NCBI GenBank assembly: GCA_000320605.2
Contig: KB445811.1
Span: 465,180 to 529,179 of the forward strand
Reading direction: 5' to 3'
DNA from: Gelatoporia subvermispora B
Taxonomy: Eukaryota > Basidiomycota > Agaricomycetes > Polyporales > Gelatoporiaceae
DNA: 64,000 bases
The notes below the pieces were generated by a model. The model saw only the letters and a program-made list of their open reading frames with translations. It had not been told where the DNA came from and searched no databases. Shown piece after piece: positions 33,534-46,026 of the stretch (positions within the stretch are counted from its first letter, which is position 1; the number at the start of each line of letters is the position of its first letter). Made by a program: the position numbers and the translations under genes.

Positions 33534-35574
33534 ATGGCCCCCTCACTTGCCGCTGAACTGAAGCTTAATGGGACCCTGGGTTCTATTCAGCTCGGTGCGT
33601 GCCAAGAGCCCCAAGGCAACTTTATACTAATGGCGCTTCAGCCACAATGCTTACTTCAACGTTCGCGAGCATTCCTACTTGGCGTGGGCTCTGTCAGTGC
33701 TGAGTCCTGACGGCATTCACAGGCTCTACGGAATCACTGTCCTACAAACCTATGTCTACTCTCGTAGAAGTTCTGGAGATGCACTGTATATAAAACTCGC
33801 GGTGCGTGCACCGGGACCGTAGAATTAATTGTGAATGTTTATTTGATATGATTCGAATTCTGTAGATTTATGCATTATGGTAAGCGTTGGATGCTGTCTG
33901 TGCGTCAGTGGCCGATATTGTAGAACATGGAAGGTTGCTTGACACCTTACATCAAGCCTTCATCTTTCATGTGTCCTACACATATACGGTTACGGATTTC
34001 GGAGAAGTACTTGCCTTAACGCATGAAACATGGTACGTGAATATTATTTGAATGCATTGCGCCGGTACATGGTTACATAGCCTATCTCTTTAACACAGGT
34101 CTGTTGAGGTAAGCACAGTGTTTTCATCTCGCAAGTCAGATATGAACAATTGCAAACAATAGGGGATCGTGATTGTAAGCGTATGTCCGATTCTTCGCTA
34201 TTGTTCGATGGGGCGTCTGTTCTCATATTCAGAAGAATATCATGTATCTAGGTATCCGAAGGTACAGTTAATTTAGTTGGCTACACATACAAAGCATCTA
34301 ATTTTCAGCATCGTCCAGCATTTTCTGTCAACGCATTTGGCGACGTACGTCGATATCCACTCCCTCACCATTTTCAAAATTCCTGATGATGTCTGTTGAC
34401 CTATATCACGCATATGCTCAGTCAGCAACAAGAACTTGTGGATTGTCTCACTCATTGTCGGTGACGAGAGCCGGATGATTTTTTACAAAGAGCTGATATT
34501 CGATTAGATGATCTGTTCTCTTGGAGACTTCGGTCAGTATTCGATACTACCTAGCTCTGGATTCGATTGATGTGGTCGCTCGTCTTAGGCGCATTACTTG
34601 GTGAGTCAAGTATGAGCAAAAGCTGTAGATCTGAGTAAACCCAGGGACTACCTAGCCTTTGAGATCAAGCAGTATGTAACCTTAGGAGATTGTCAAATCC
34701 CATTACTAACTTCAAATTCATGGTCCAGAAAGACTGAGCTTCACCTCCAATTTCTGCTATTGCGACGTCTATCCGTAATGTCAACTCTCCATTGCTAAAT
34801 TCTCAAGTCTCATGCATTATTATCAGAGTGCATTCTACGCTGCAGTTACATTTACAATTGTTGCAGATCTGCTCATCGCGATTTCACAAACCATTCTGCT
34901 CTGGAAACTGCGAACTCGAGTTCTACGGTAAGTACGGCTTTGAACAGCAGTTGGCTGATGTATGAATTTTGAAGACTTACTTACCTTTACTCTTCTTAGC
35001 ACTGACTCCATTGTCCGGACCCTTATACTATACAGTATCAATACTGGCATTATAACTGCGTGAGTTTCCAGCTTTGAATCTTACCGGTCGCGACCAACCT
35101 CTGGTTGTGGTCAAGAATATGCGCTCTACTACTGTGTATAACGGTGAGTAGCGCACGTGGCCGTTTCAGAAACTCGTTGCTGATGTATCACTAAAGTGGG
35201 CAGCGATACCGACTAACCTCACTTTCATTATATTCTTCACACTACTGCCTACTTGTAAGTACAGTGATTTTTATTATGTGCCTCTAATTATGGACTGATT
35301 CGTTTGATTGAGTACTCCTGAATGCCCTACTAGCTACTTTCAATGCAAGACAGGAATTGCGCGAGATGTCCAGCGCCAATGTTATCTCAATCCCGCTGAC
35401 ACCTACAGCCCAAATAAGCTCAACTTCTTCTCCTCGAAATAACAGGTCATATGGCGATACACGGGAGGTACACAAATGCAACATGATGCATAAGTTGTTC
35501 TGAATATCAGGATCTAGCGTGTGCCCGTAATGCCGATTGAGATCAAGCTAGAACGCTCGGAAGTGATAGTATAG
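33534..35574 (+). CDS. DUF6534-family multi-pass membrane protein (gene 2)
   Basis: The function is unknown; family members are predicted multi-pass membrane proteins expanded in Agaricomycetes. The start MAPSLAAELKLNGTLGSIQL at 33534 has the family N-terminus. Exons then read RLYGITVLQTYVYSRR (about 33721), LDTLHQAFIFHVSYTYTVTD (about 33938), AAVTFTIVADLLIAISQTI (about 34840), DSIVRTLILYSINTGIIT (about 35005), AAIPTNLTFIIFFTLLPT (about 35202) and LNALLATFNARQELREM (about 35323). The last intron most likely joins GDTRE to RVPVMPIEIKLERSEVIV, giving a stop at 35572-35574; without it the frame ends 70 bases earlier. Introns are frequent and some are longer than usual, so middle exon borders are approximate. 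Confidence 0.72.
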
Positions 35575-36211
35575 TGAGAAGACAGCCTCACGCGATAGGA
35601 TACCCAGCAGTGGCCGTCAGATAGAGTCTAATGACAAGTGTTCAGATCATGTACTTATCAGTTCGATGACCAAAAGTCGAACTTGCTCAAGTCACCTTGC
35701 ATCCTCACATATCTATTGTACATGAAAATCGCAGCTAGACTAAATGGTTGAGCTCCGGAAAGTGGTTGTCGAAGTCTACAATACAGTCAAAAAGGACTTA
35801 CCTCCTGAAACTGTCGTTCTTGATTCATGCATCTTCGAAATCGGTATGAAGTGCACATACCAGAGGACTGTACATATCCTTCTCTGGAACACCGTTTTGA
35901 TGGCATGTTGCAAGCAAGATATTGCATTCAACGTGCCATTTTTCTCATGACTCCTGTCAGGCAGATGGACTCCTCAAGCGAGAACTATATTGCTGAGAAG
36001 TCTCAGCACAACATTGCTAAATATACTCACGAAGTATTCAAGGAGGGACTTCTCGACAAAACCCATAGCTGTCACCAAAAACAGTGGCAGACTTGCGGAA
36101 GTGACGTGTCGAGCCTTCTTCAATGCGGCCAATATGTGATTGGCGCCGCAGCCTTTGTGGTGAAGAGGTTTTCGTGGGCCCCAGTCAAAGGCCAGTTCAA
36201 TTTCGGCATGC
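35575..36211. other. Intergenic region with an unassigned 102-codon frame
   Basis: A plus-strand frame from an ATG at 35947 to 36255 is the only notable one; it contains HCxxQ and Cys-containing segments but no family I recognise. It overlaps the 3' end of the minus-strand MYND pseudogene and may be chance. Confidence 0.25.
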
Positions 36212-38001
36212 CTACTCGTACGAGTCGTATCTCCTCCATGTTAGCAGGCTGGTAGCCGGTCGACGTTGAATATTAGTGCAAAGACGAACGATGGGACGGA
36301 AAAGATGATGATTCAAATTGAATCCCTGAGGAGTGAGCCAGATACTGTGGGACAGGAACATAGTATATAGAATCACATAGGAATCAAGATGTATCATACA
36401 GCAGAACTTCATAAAGAGCAATACACAGCTGGCCGCCAAATTTGGGTGCGCGAGCCTCACAGGCGACAAGTGCTCGGTCTGGGAAATATCCAGCATTGCG
36501 GTAGATAACAATGGGCGTCCGAATCGGTAACACGAAATATCATACATCTGAATGGCTGGCGACAGAATGTTTCGAAGGTTATCACAGATCTCTTGTGCTA
36601 TTTTATCGTCTAGTCCGCCTCTTATACACGCCGCCTCGAACCCCATATCGTTGTGGTCGGTGATTTTGCGATCGCGCAGCGTGATATCCGAGAGCATGCG
36701 CATCTTCTCGCAAGTTGTCCGGTGGTGTGCGAGCTCGGAGCGGGTCCTTCCAAGCGCGCTTCTGGCAATCCTTTGAACAGTACGGCATGAACTTGCACTT
36801 TGCACACAAGGCAAACTTCCTCACAGTGTGCGACGTGAGAACAGTGCAGCCCCTCGCACCATACACGCCATCGCAATTGAAAGCCATGAGGAGTGTGTAC
36901 ATGCTGCGGAACGAACTGCTATACATCTTCGTCAGCAGGGCAACGATGCTTGACAGGTATTCGCGGAGTTGTTCAGGTGGGAGGTCGAGCAAATATAGGC
37001 AGTAAACTGCCATCGTCAGGAACACTGACCAGGTGATCTAGAAGTGCGAGGGAAGTGCTCCGCGTAATGGGAATAAAGACCTGCGTTGCCAGACAGTCGC
37101 AAAGACATAGCTGCAAGTAGAAGCCAAGGAAGTAATGATGCGAGTGTCGTGGGACGCAAGCCCTCGCAATCTGCTAAGCTCCACCGGCGTGAAACTGAAG
37201 ATGTCAAGGAATAAGGCGCAGTGGACTAGGTCTATGATGGCGCGACCCGTAGCAGACGGATCTTCGATATCCGCCGTCCATTTATCGACGATCTTACGTG
37301 CGATACCCGTGAATATGGGCCATATCTTCGGTGACGCGATTGCAATTGGCCAGGGCCGGTTGATCCCCGCAAGGATGTATAAGGAGTGGATGAGGTTCAA
37401 GAGAATTGGCTCATCGTACAGCTCGAACCAGACCAGTGCCATTTTGCATGACACCTCTGGTCCATGAGGCAACACAGATTCGACATTTTTGGGCCACGTG
37501 TAAGGTCTGCCCGCTCGAATGTTTGTTTGGTCCGAATGAACTAGCTTGCGCATCCTGGCCTCGTCCGTAGGCACACTCAACGCGAAAACGCGAACCAGCA
37601 TGTCCAGGAGCGCACAGAACGGATCCCTATGAGCGCATTGGTGGGATTCAGCGTAGCAAGCTCATGGAGGTGAGCTACAAGAGGGTCTGACATATCGCGG
37701 CTACACGTATAACGTGGCGACCTCCCGTAATCGAAGAGTTTTTGCACTTCCTCCGTGGTATGCGGATGAGTTACGAGCTTCATACAAACGTCAAGTACGG
37801 CCAGGATAAGGTGCGGAATAGTGTGACTGATCCGGGACTGAGGTTGTGTGCTAAGATTCCGAGGCTTGTCGTGGCTGCTTCGGCACCAACATGATCGGCG
37901 GCCTGACTGGGCATTGATCTTAGAAAGATGTCGGCTATGGCAGAGAGTGTGACAGGGTCATGATCATGGTAGTCATCTGGTATCAATATCTGGTGCACCA
38001 T
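36212..38001 (-). pseudogene. MYND zinc-finger protein, frameshifted copy
   Basis: This is a homologue of the intact single-exon gene at 54850-56331. Matching blocks run in order on the minus strand: PVTLSAIADIFLRSMPSQAA, then LAVLDVCMKLVTHPHTTEEV, then DPFCALLDMLVRVFALSVPT, YTWPKNVESVLPHGPEV, PWPIAIASPKIWPIFTGIAR, VYCLYLLDLPPEQLREYL, YGARGC and FALCAKCKFMPYCSKDCQ. The homologous blocks fall in different frames: between LSPGSV and IPHLILAV (about 37815), at NALIG/DPFCALL (about 37625), around 37040 and inside the finger after AWKDP (about 36745). No convincing introns sit at these places, and the intact relative has none. Sequencing errors at all four are unlikely, so this is most likely a decayed gene. 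It may be an unusually intron-rich gene instead. Confidence 0.65.
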
Positions 38002-38362
38002 TGGAATGAGTACAATCGTCAGACCTGTCATCTTTGCAGATTACATTTAAGGTTGTTTTACAGGGATCGAATGGCCTCGAGAATCCATCGATGCGTAAAA
38101 GTATTGAACCAGAGCAATAAGATTCGTCAACGAGTCAGCAGATGCTGCGATTGCTGCCTGCACTGAGCATGACAGTTGGTAGATGACCTGAGATGACGGT
38201 AGTGGTCTACTGTAGTCTAGTCGCACTGATATTGCTTCACCGACAGCAACTCCGAGCGTAGCCGTGGGAAAACTCGAAAAGTGCTTGCCATTTCGGGACA
38301 GTCGGTTTTCGGCTCGACTCCCTTGTCCGTCTGCAGATCCTCTCCTTCTTTCCGAAGTTGAC

Positions 38363-41300
38363 ATGGCCCTTGGCTTAAAGAGGAAACGTAATATTAGCGG
38401 GTCCGCTGACGCAAAGGTGTGCGATATTGTTGAGCGTTTTATAGAATTTCCTGACAGACCAAACAGCGCCGGCATGTGGAAGACGAATCTGAAGGAAACC
38501 CGCGTGCTACGTTTCCGAGCGACGCTGAACTTCCGGAAGACGACGAACTAGGCGGTGGTGCTGAAGATGAAGAGCTATCATTGGATGAGGAGAGTGAGGA
38601 CGGAGAGGAGTGGGGCGGCGTCGGCGAGGAGGCAGGAGTGTCCGCACCAACCAACAGTGCAACACATCCCTCCGGCTCGCGTCCGAAAGTGCCTCCAACG
38701 GGTGAAGAGCTGCGCGCGATCAAGGACGCGACAGAGTTATATCGCTCTAGCTCCTTTAAACTTCAGGTGCGTCCTATGAGTATGTCTATTCCGCAGATGG
38801 TGCTGACTTTCCTCAGATCGATGCTCTCCTTCCAAACATCCGCCCAAAATACTCGCGATCGGCACCCCTTGATCATTTCCTTCTCGCCCTGCACAAGTTT
38901 CTGTTAAACCTACCTCCTGTTTCCCCTCGCCATCCACTCGCAGGCTCGCGAGAACTACTCGAGAAAGGCGTTGCTGTGCCGTATGCGCCACCGCTCCCAA
39001 CAGAAGACACAAATTGGAAAGTTGGGTTCGAGAAGCCGAGTGAGATCGTGTTAACTGGGAGCTGGGTGCTGAAGACCGCTGTGAAGGCGAAGGATGGGGT
39101 GAAGTATACTGTGGATGTTGCGGTAGTAATGCCGGAAGTACGTTCTTCCTATATCTCCTTCAGAAGTGTCCTAATACTGTCCCGTAGAATTTGTTCCAAG
39201 AGAAAGACTACCTCAACGGACGGTACTTCCACAAACGCGCGTACTATATGGCAGTTATCGCGGCTGCAATCGCTAAGAAAAAGAGCGGTCTAAACGTTGA
39301 GGCGTCCTACGAGTCTGTGTCCGGCGATCCCCGTCTCACTACACTAGTTTTGCGCCCAAGGCCAGGTACGACTCGTCTACGTTAACCTATTCCTTAGAGG
39401 TCTCATCTAGCACAGATGGCTCCGCAGATGATTTCACCAAGCTAAACGCCCAAGTTCGTCTCCTGTTCGTGCTACCCTCGACTTCTCCCATCACCATCTC
39501 CCGCCTTTCCCCCTCCCGCTCCAACATCCGTAGCTCCACCTCGAGCACCTCCCCCGAGCTGCCGACGCCGCTTTACAATGCCGCTCTACTACTCTCGCTC
39601 ACGCCGAAGCCGCACCTCCTGACCGTCCATGCACTCAAGGAGTCTGTCCCAGCCTTCGCGGACGCGCTAGCGCTGCTGCGAGTATGGGCGCATCAGCGTG
39701 GGTATGGTGCAGGGAATCATTTGTGCATACGTGGCTTCGAGGGCCGTGGCATGTTTTGGGTATCGGTGCTCGCGCTGTTGATAAACGGTGAGGAGCCCCC
39801 GCAGGCGGCAGGATTTAGGAAGAGCGCATCAAAGAGGAGGCCTCTTGGGAAGGGCCTGAGCTCATATCAGTTGTTCAAGGCCGCGTTGGACTTCCTCGGT
39901 ATGTTGACCTGCCCAACTTGAAATTCGCTTGGTCCTAATGCTGGCCCAGCTCGGCACGATTTCGGCCAGGAGGCGATTTTCGTGAAGTCGACGAAATTGG
40001 ATGCTGCGCACCGCGTGAGTTGCCCAGTTTTTACTGCATGTAATCAGGCACTGACTATTCATGAAATCAGTTCTCATCGCAAGATTACAATGCACACGAG
40101 GCGGTCCTTGTCGATGCGGACTCAATGATCAACGTCCTTGCCGGTGTCCCTCTCAGTTCTCTAGATATGGTATGAATTTTTGATCGAGGCCCACTTGATT
40201 GTTCTGACGTCAAGCAGCTGCGGTATGACGCGCGGATAACCTTGGATATACTCGACCATGCCCCGATCACGGACGACCCGTTCCAATACGTATTCTTAAA
40301 GGACCAACGAGATATTGCGACACGCTTCGATATCATTGCTCGGTAAGTCACCCACAGCCGACGGTACGTTTATTTCTGACACATCAACAGTGTCGACCTC
40401 TCGTCCGCGAAATTGCACAATCCCTCCGCACATTCAATTCTCGACCATGGTTCCACGTACAACGCGCTCATTTCCACACTGATCTCGACCATCCGACGCG
40501 GTCTTGGCAACCGGACGAAGGCAGTCGCGGTGCTACACCCGTCTTCGCAACCACGGCCTCTCTCAAATGCCCAGCCTGCTAACCCATCCGTTATCTACAT
40601 CGGCCTCGTACTCGACACGGAGCATGCCTTCCGGCTCGTCGATCACGGCCCAGCCGCCGCCGAGCAGGAGACAGAGGCAGCCAAAGACTTCCGCGAGTTC
40701 TGGGGTGACAAGGCAGAACTGCGGCGGTTCAAGGATGGGAGCATCACAGAAAGCGTCGTGTGGGAGGTCAAGAACGCGGATGAGCGGGGGCACATTCCGA
40801 GCACCATCGTGCGCCACCTTCTCCACCGCCACTGCGGGATCAAGCCGGACGCCGTGCACACCTGGCAGAGTGAATTTGACAGCTTACTCAGGCTGCCACC
40901 GTCTATCGCGTCGGTTTACCAGGCAGGGAGCGTGCCGGCCGGCTTCAAGGCGGCCATGGCAGCGTTCGACACACTCGTCAAGCAAATCAAGGCTTTAGAC
41001 GAGGAATTGCCACTTGCCGTCCTCAATGTCAGTCCCATTGCTGAGGGGCTACGTTATACAAGTCCCCTTAATCCCGTGTCACTACCTGCGAACGTGGTAT
41101 CTGCATTGCCACCGGCCGCGCGCTACCTTGCACCGATGGAACTGGTCATCGAATTTGAGAAGTCAGCACGATGGCCGGACGACCTACGCGCGATCCAGAA
41201 AATCAAACTCGCATTCTTCGAGCGGCTCGCGAGCGCATTAATGACCGCGCATCCTGGGCTCTCCGCGCACGTCGCCGTCGGCGACGGCGTAACAACGTCC

Positions 41301-42603
41301 GAGATCCAGGACCAGGCCGCAATCGAGGTCATCACGACGGACGGCTGGGCGTTCCGCGCCCGCATCTGGCACGATCGCGAGGCGACCCTGCTCGAGCGCG
41401 CGATCGACGACAAGCCGCATGTCCCGAAGCACCTCAAGCAAGGGGAGGGCGATGCGCGCGAGCGCGCGCTGGCGGCGGCGGCGCTCGAGGTATATACCCG
41501 GCGGTTCGTCCACGCGCCGCGCCACCATCGCGCGGTCGCTGCGCTCTCGCACCGCTTTACAGCCTACTCCGGGACGGTGCGCCTCGTGAAGCGGTGGCTG
41601 GCGGCGCACTGGCTGCTTCGCGGGCACATCAGCGAGGAAGTCGTCGAGCTGCTGTGCGCTAGTGTGTTCCTCGGGAGCGGGAGCTCCTCTGGCCCGGAGT
41701 CTGCCGTGAATGCCCGGGCCAGTGCGCCGGGCTCGAAAGAGCGCGGGTTCGCGCAGGTTGTCGAGCTTCTGAAGGACTGGGAGTGGGAGAAGGGTCTCTT
41801 CGTGCCACTGTATGGGAACACGGATGCCGCAACTTCCTCCGAGAAGCCGAGAATGACTCCCGCTGCAGGCACGAGGCAGGGAGCGTGGTCGGTGGCGACG
41901 GAGATGGACCCGGATGGGCACATGTGGACGTCCGCGGGGCCCGATGCGATTGTCGCACGTCGCGTAGGTGTGATTGCAAGAGCTACGTGGGATTGTCTGC
42001 ACAACATCGAGTCCAGCCAACTGGACGTCAAGGTACGTCCGTCCCCTTTATGCCAATCCGCGGGCACTCATATTGAGGCGTGGCATAGACATTGTTCGCA
42101 CATCCGACAGAGCACTATGAATTCGTCGTGCAGCTCGACCCAGCTGCACTCCCGCGATACTGTCAGAACGTCAACGCAGACGCGTCAGTCTGGACCAAGA
42201 AGGGCAAGTACGCGAATCTGCGGGGCACGCAAGATTCGTCGGATGCCCCTCTACCTGGCTTCGATCCTGCGCAGCTACTATATGACGATCTTCGGGTACG
42301 TGTCGAAATATCAATCGTATCTGCTCTAGGCTAATGTCTTCCAAGCGAGTGTACAAGGATACATTCATGTTGTTCTCCGATCCACTTGGCGGCGACCGCT
42401 TTGGCGCAGTATGGGATCCCACTCTCAAGAACTCCCGGCCCTTCCGCGTGCTCGGAGGCTTCTCCAGCACGCCCGCGCGCAAAGAGTCGGAAAAGTCCAA
42501 AGACAAGGACAAGGCGCTCGTCGTGCTCAACGAACAGGGCGTCCTCGCCGAGATCCAACGGATAGGCTCTGGCCTCGTCCGCAAAATTCTCGTGCAGCAT
42601 TAG
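38363..42603 (+). CDS. UTP22: Utp22/Nrap, U3 snoRNP-associated ribosome biogenesis protein
   Basis: Utp22 (Nrap in animals) is a subunit of the small-subunit processome in the nucleolus, needed for 18S rRNA maturation; its fold derives from nucleotidyltransferases. The start at 38363 (MALGLKRKRNISGS) is followed by an intron at 38417-38457 and an acidic segment (EDDELGGGAEDEELSLDEES). Conserved blocks follow: NWKVGFEKPSEIVLTGSW, LFQEKDYLNGRYFHKRAYY, LLRVWAHQRGYGAGNHLCIR, EFWGDKAELRRFKDGSITES (the family hallmark), VRLVKRWLAAHWLLRGHISE and EEVVELLCASVFL. The long exon from about 40391 to 42030 holds more than 500 residues. The last exon ends LAEIQRIGSGLVRKILVQH, stop at 42601-42603. The length of about 1,150-1,200 residues suits the family. 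About ten introns of 40-60 nt occur. It is convergent with the Ind1 gene, with 55 bases between stop codons. Confidence 0.92.
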
Positions 42604-42658
42604 ATTAATGTATCGTGGTCCATATAGTTGTATCATGTATCGGGGATATTCGTACTTG

Positions 42659-43910
42659 TCATCGTAGTGTTTGCCACACCTTTGCCGCTACATCGTCCAT
42701 GAGTTTGTTCCAGCCATCATTGGCGTCAGATGTACTTCGCCCAGCTAGCGCGTAGGGAATGCCTCGATCGCTGCTCTGGCTTACGGCAGGCACGAGCGGG
42801 AGTTCGCCCAGGACGTCGACCCCGAGTCGTCCTGCTGTTGATCGGAAGGAATCCGGAGAGCCGAAGAGGTGGTGTGGTTCTGTACAAGACGGGCAGACAA
42901 AGTAGGCTTGGTTCAACAGCAGTCCAAGAATCTTGAGGGGGTCAGGAGGTGATTGCAAGCCTTTAGAGACGGAACGTACTGGCACATTGATCTTCTGGAA
43001 CATTGAAACACCCTTGCGAACGTCTGTCAGCGCGACATCTTGCGGTGTCGATACAATAACTGCGCCTGATACGTTTCATGAGTTCGAGTAAAAAGAGTGT
43101 TTGCAACGTGAACAACGTACCGTCCACGTTTACCAACTGACCCAATGTCAGCGGCACATCTCCCGTTCCCGGAGGCATGTCAATGACTAGCAAGTCCAAT
43201 CCCGCATCCCCTTCAGAGCCTCGCCAGTCCACATCAAACAGGAGCTGTTGGACTGCTTTCTGCACCATCAGACCTCTCCAGACGACTGGTGTGTCGACGT
43301 TCGAGTCTGAACCGGCCGCCTTGGGAAGAAGGAACCCCATTGACATGCACGGTAAACCATGATTCCGTAGGGGTACGATAGCGCCACCTGATTTATGCCG
43401 ATCGCACGTGAGATGTCAAGGCAATAGTTTGACCACGTACTCGATGTGAGTTGAGGTTCCTCGATGTTCTCCAGTCCCATTAGCTTTGGTATTGATGGAC
43501 CAAATATATCGAGGTCTAGCACCCCAACTCGCGGTCGTTCACCATAGGGCGAGTTTGGGTGCATAGCGAGAGCAAATGCGAGATTCACTGGCACACGCAA
43601 TGAGTGTCAGGGACTATTCGAAGTTCTGGCGTACACACCCGCCACGGTACTCTTCCCAACCCCTCCCTTACCACTGGCCACTGTAAGGACCTTCTTCACA
43701 TGTGGTAGGGAGCGTTTCTGAATCGGCCCGCCTCTTCGCGTAATTTGAGGAGCGGCTCCTCCGCGACCGGGTAGACCCTACGCGCCAGTGCTGGTGTTGA
43801 GGGGAGAAAAGCATTGCAGAGCATCATGTCTATTCGTCCAAGCTCACCAGAGGATTCTCATGTAACCGCGTTGAACAAGACGAGAGAGTACGACGGAACA
43901 TCGAGGACAT
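42659..43910 (-). CDS. Mitochondrial Fe-S P-loop NTPase Ind1/NUBPL
   Basis: Ind1 (NUBPL) delivers iron-sulfur clusters to respiratory complex I in mitochondria. The start at 43910 gives MSSMFRRTLSSCSTRLHENP, an Arg/Ser-rich targeting peptide, spliced to GLPGRGGAAPQITRRGGPIQ. The deviant Walker A motif follows (VLTVASGKGGVGKSTVA, about 43690-43640), then VGVLDLDIFGPSIPKLMGLE, LVIDMPPGTGDVPLTLGQL (Walker B-like), VIVSTPQDVALTDVRKG and the C-terminal cluster-binding CPSC (in YFVCPSCTEPHHLFG). It ends DDVAAKVWQTLR with a stop at 42659. The targeting peptide and the opening R-G-G-P-I-Q segment favour Ind1 over cytosolic Nbp35 or Cfd1. Its upstream region is cut by the 10.4-kb LINE, whose 5' junction is only about 140 bases from the ATG. 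Confidence 0.88.
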
Positions 43911-44048
43911 GATCAGAGAGACCCACAGATCCGAGGACGATCATCACCAAACTTGGAAAAGCGGAGTTTCAACAGGCCGCATAGCGCCGACTACTGTTTA
44001 CTAGGCTTTGTCGCCCTCTGCTTCGTCCCGCACCCCACCTGTGGTTCC

Positions 44049-44062
44049 ATATGATTACCGTG
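44049..44062 (+). repeat. Left target-site duplication of the LINE
   Basis: atatgattaccgtg at 44049-44062 is repeated exactly at 54425-54438, immediately after the poly(A) tract of the retrotransposon. The first A may belong to the tail. Confidence 0.93.
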
Positions 44063-44825
44063 CCCCTGACATAGGGATTGTCGCTCCCGACATATCCCGG
44101 CGTCGGCCTCTTCGTGGCTCAGGGGACTAGTACCTGCGTATGCGGGGAAGCAAACGGACGCATGAGACTTGCCTCTGGCAGCTCAACTTCGCTCAGCGAA
44201 GACATACCGCCGCGGCGGTGAGAGCCCGAACGGAACACGACCGCGGGCCTCATACGGGATCTCCATGTCCCTCGCATGCTACACCCCAGTCCTACACGAC
44301 GTTTCGCGGGGATAAACACAGTGAACCCGCCCGACCACCCACTCGTTTGCGCGTATCCCCCCCGCCAGCACACCGTCGGACCCTAACCCCGCCCAGGCCA
44401 AAACCCGTCCCGAACGCGTCCGAGACGTCGGGTCAGCCACAACTGCACAGATCACACACGGCCACGTGACTCCTTCCCCCATGTACCACGGCCTCCTCAT
44501 CCCGGGACCTGGTATATACGCAGGCGCAGTGTTGTAGATTGTGATAGAAACCAAGATTATTTACTGCTGCACTACCTGCCCTTGCGGACGCCACAATGCT
44601 ACCTTCCCACCTGAATGTAAATACTTTACGTATAAACATAAACGAAGCGCGCCTCAGTAACCGCACACCGACGCAATGACTCTGAACCCCCCCTATCTGT
44701 AACCACAATGAGCGAGAGATGCTGGCCTCTAATTGTGCTCGATGATGAGCCAAATCAACAATACGCCCCATACCCATCAACCTCACTACACCCACTTATA
44801 CCACCCACTTATACTGCTCCCTAAT

Positions 44826-45134
44826 ATGCCACCACACTCACCGCACAATCCATGGCGCATACAAGAATGTCCATATGCATACCCCATACATAACTCCCAA
44901 CCTTTCATCAGCAACCTTGGCTCTGGGATATTCCACGAAGTCCAAGGCTTCATGGCTGGAACAATCGTGATCTCGGCCTCCCTGGACGATACGCCTACAG
45001 AAACCATCTATGTCAAAGTCCCTTGCGCATGGATATGTCTCAATGAAGCCGATGACGCACAATACTCTAAATACCAACTGATGCTAAACCCGGATGTTTT
45101 CCCTCTCGCAGACAGTATGCCGGACCCACACTAA
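44826..45134 (+). CDS. Unassigned ORF in the LINE 5' region
   Basis: The frame runs 102 codons from the ATG (MPPHSPHNPW) and is open further upstream. It has a compact segment (GFMAGTIVISASLDDTPTET, then YVKVPCAWICLNEADDAQY) that looks protein-like rather than random, but I know no family. An overlapping second frame (45094-45285, PDIVPPDDSNDLKYLY and an Arg/Pro-rich end) could be its continuation by splicing or after a frameshift. It may be a relic of a 5' ORF or chance. Confidence 0.3.
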   Translation: MPPHSPHNPWRIQECPYAYPIHNSQPFISNLGSGIFHEVQGFMAGTIVISASLDDTPTETIYVKVPCAWICLNEADDAQYSKYQLMLNPDVFPLADSMPDPH

Positions 45135-45985
45135 GTTCCCTCATGGGTTACACCCTGACATCGTACCACCAGACGATAGCAATGACCTCAAATACCTCTA
45201 CTCCTCAAGACCGAAGCCGCCGCGACCTCACCGGAGCCTCAGAGGGACACGCAGAGAACACCCGAAGGAAAAGGCAGGACCATAGAGTGAAAGATCACCA
45301 TTACTCACTACGATGTCTTACCGGTTGCATAACTCGCATGAATATGTACGCACCGCCCGACTCGGTTGATCTCCGCCCCTGTACACATACTATCTACTCA
45401 GCGAGAGAGCCCATGTCCACCCTCCCGACGACACAACGCTGCACACTTTACGAGCGAGAACCAAATCACGTCCGACCGAAACGACTACATTAACCACGTG
45501 CAGGACGCGTCCGTCACCAAGGTCACGAGACTACTAGAGCCACGTGACGACGTCTCCCGCGCAACGCAACATCAGACGACCGCTGTTCCTCCCCCCTCTC
45601 CATCTGTTTCCCAATCTCCGGCGGCCATCAGCATGCATCTGCGCACTGCGCAGCCTGGCGAACCGAAGCCGCCTCCTCTGCACGCCGCCAAGCATCGCAA
45701 CGCTGTCACAGAATGAGCCTCTCACAACGCGACACACGACGGCGGTGGCTGCTCACGAACAAGTCGCGTATCCTGACCCAATCGCGATGCGCCACTGAAC
45801 ACACCCGATGCCGACCACGGAAGCCAGTGGGTCGATTACTGCCTCTTACAGAAACGAGAACCGTTAGCGAGGTCTCGTGTAGGCGACACACGTAAAGTGA
45901 GCCCTGCCCTCCACGCTCAGCAGATCGCGCTGCCACTCATGACCCCTCACCGTGCCCATATAGAGGCGTATGACGGAAATCGCAG

Positions 45986-45993
45986 TATAAAAG
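45986..45993 (+). promoter_or_regulatory. TATA box inside the LINE, before ORF1
   Basis: TATAAAAG lies 41 bases upstream of the ATG at 46027, which itself has a good context (cacc before ATG). It would start an RNA right at ORF1, not at the element's 5' end 1.9 kb away. Confidence 0.45.
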
Positions 45994-46026
45994 CCCCGCC
46001 AGACTTCACCGACTCCATCGCTCACC

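Noticed and set aside
36622..36876. Cys-rich alternative frames over the MYND pseudogene finger
   Set aside because: They are out-of-frame readings of the same MYND region and do not form a separate gene.
41238..42020. A 260-codon open frame antisense to Utp22
   Set aside because: It is a shadow of the long conserved Utp22 exon; it has no motif and no start context.
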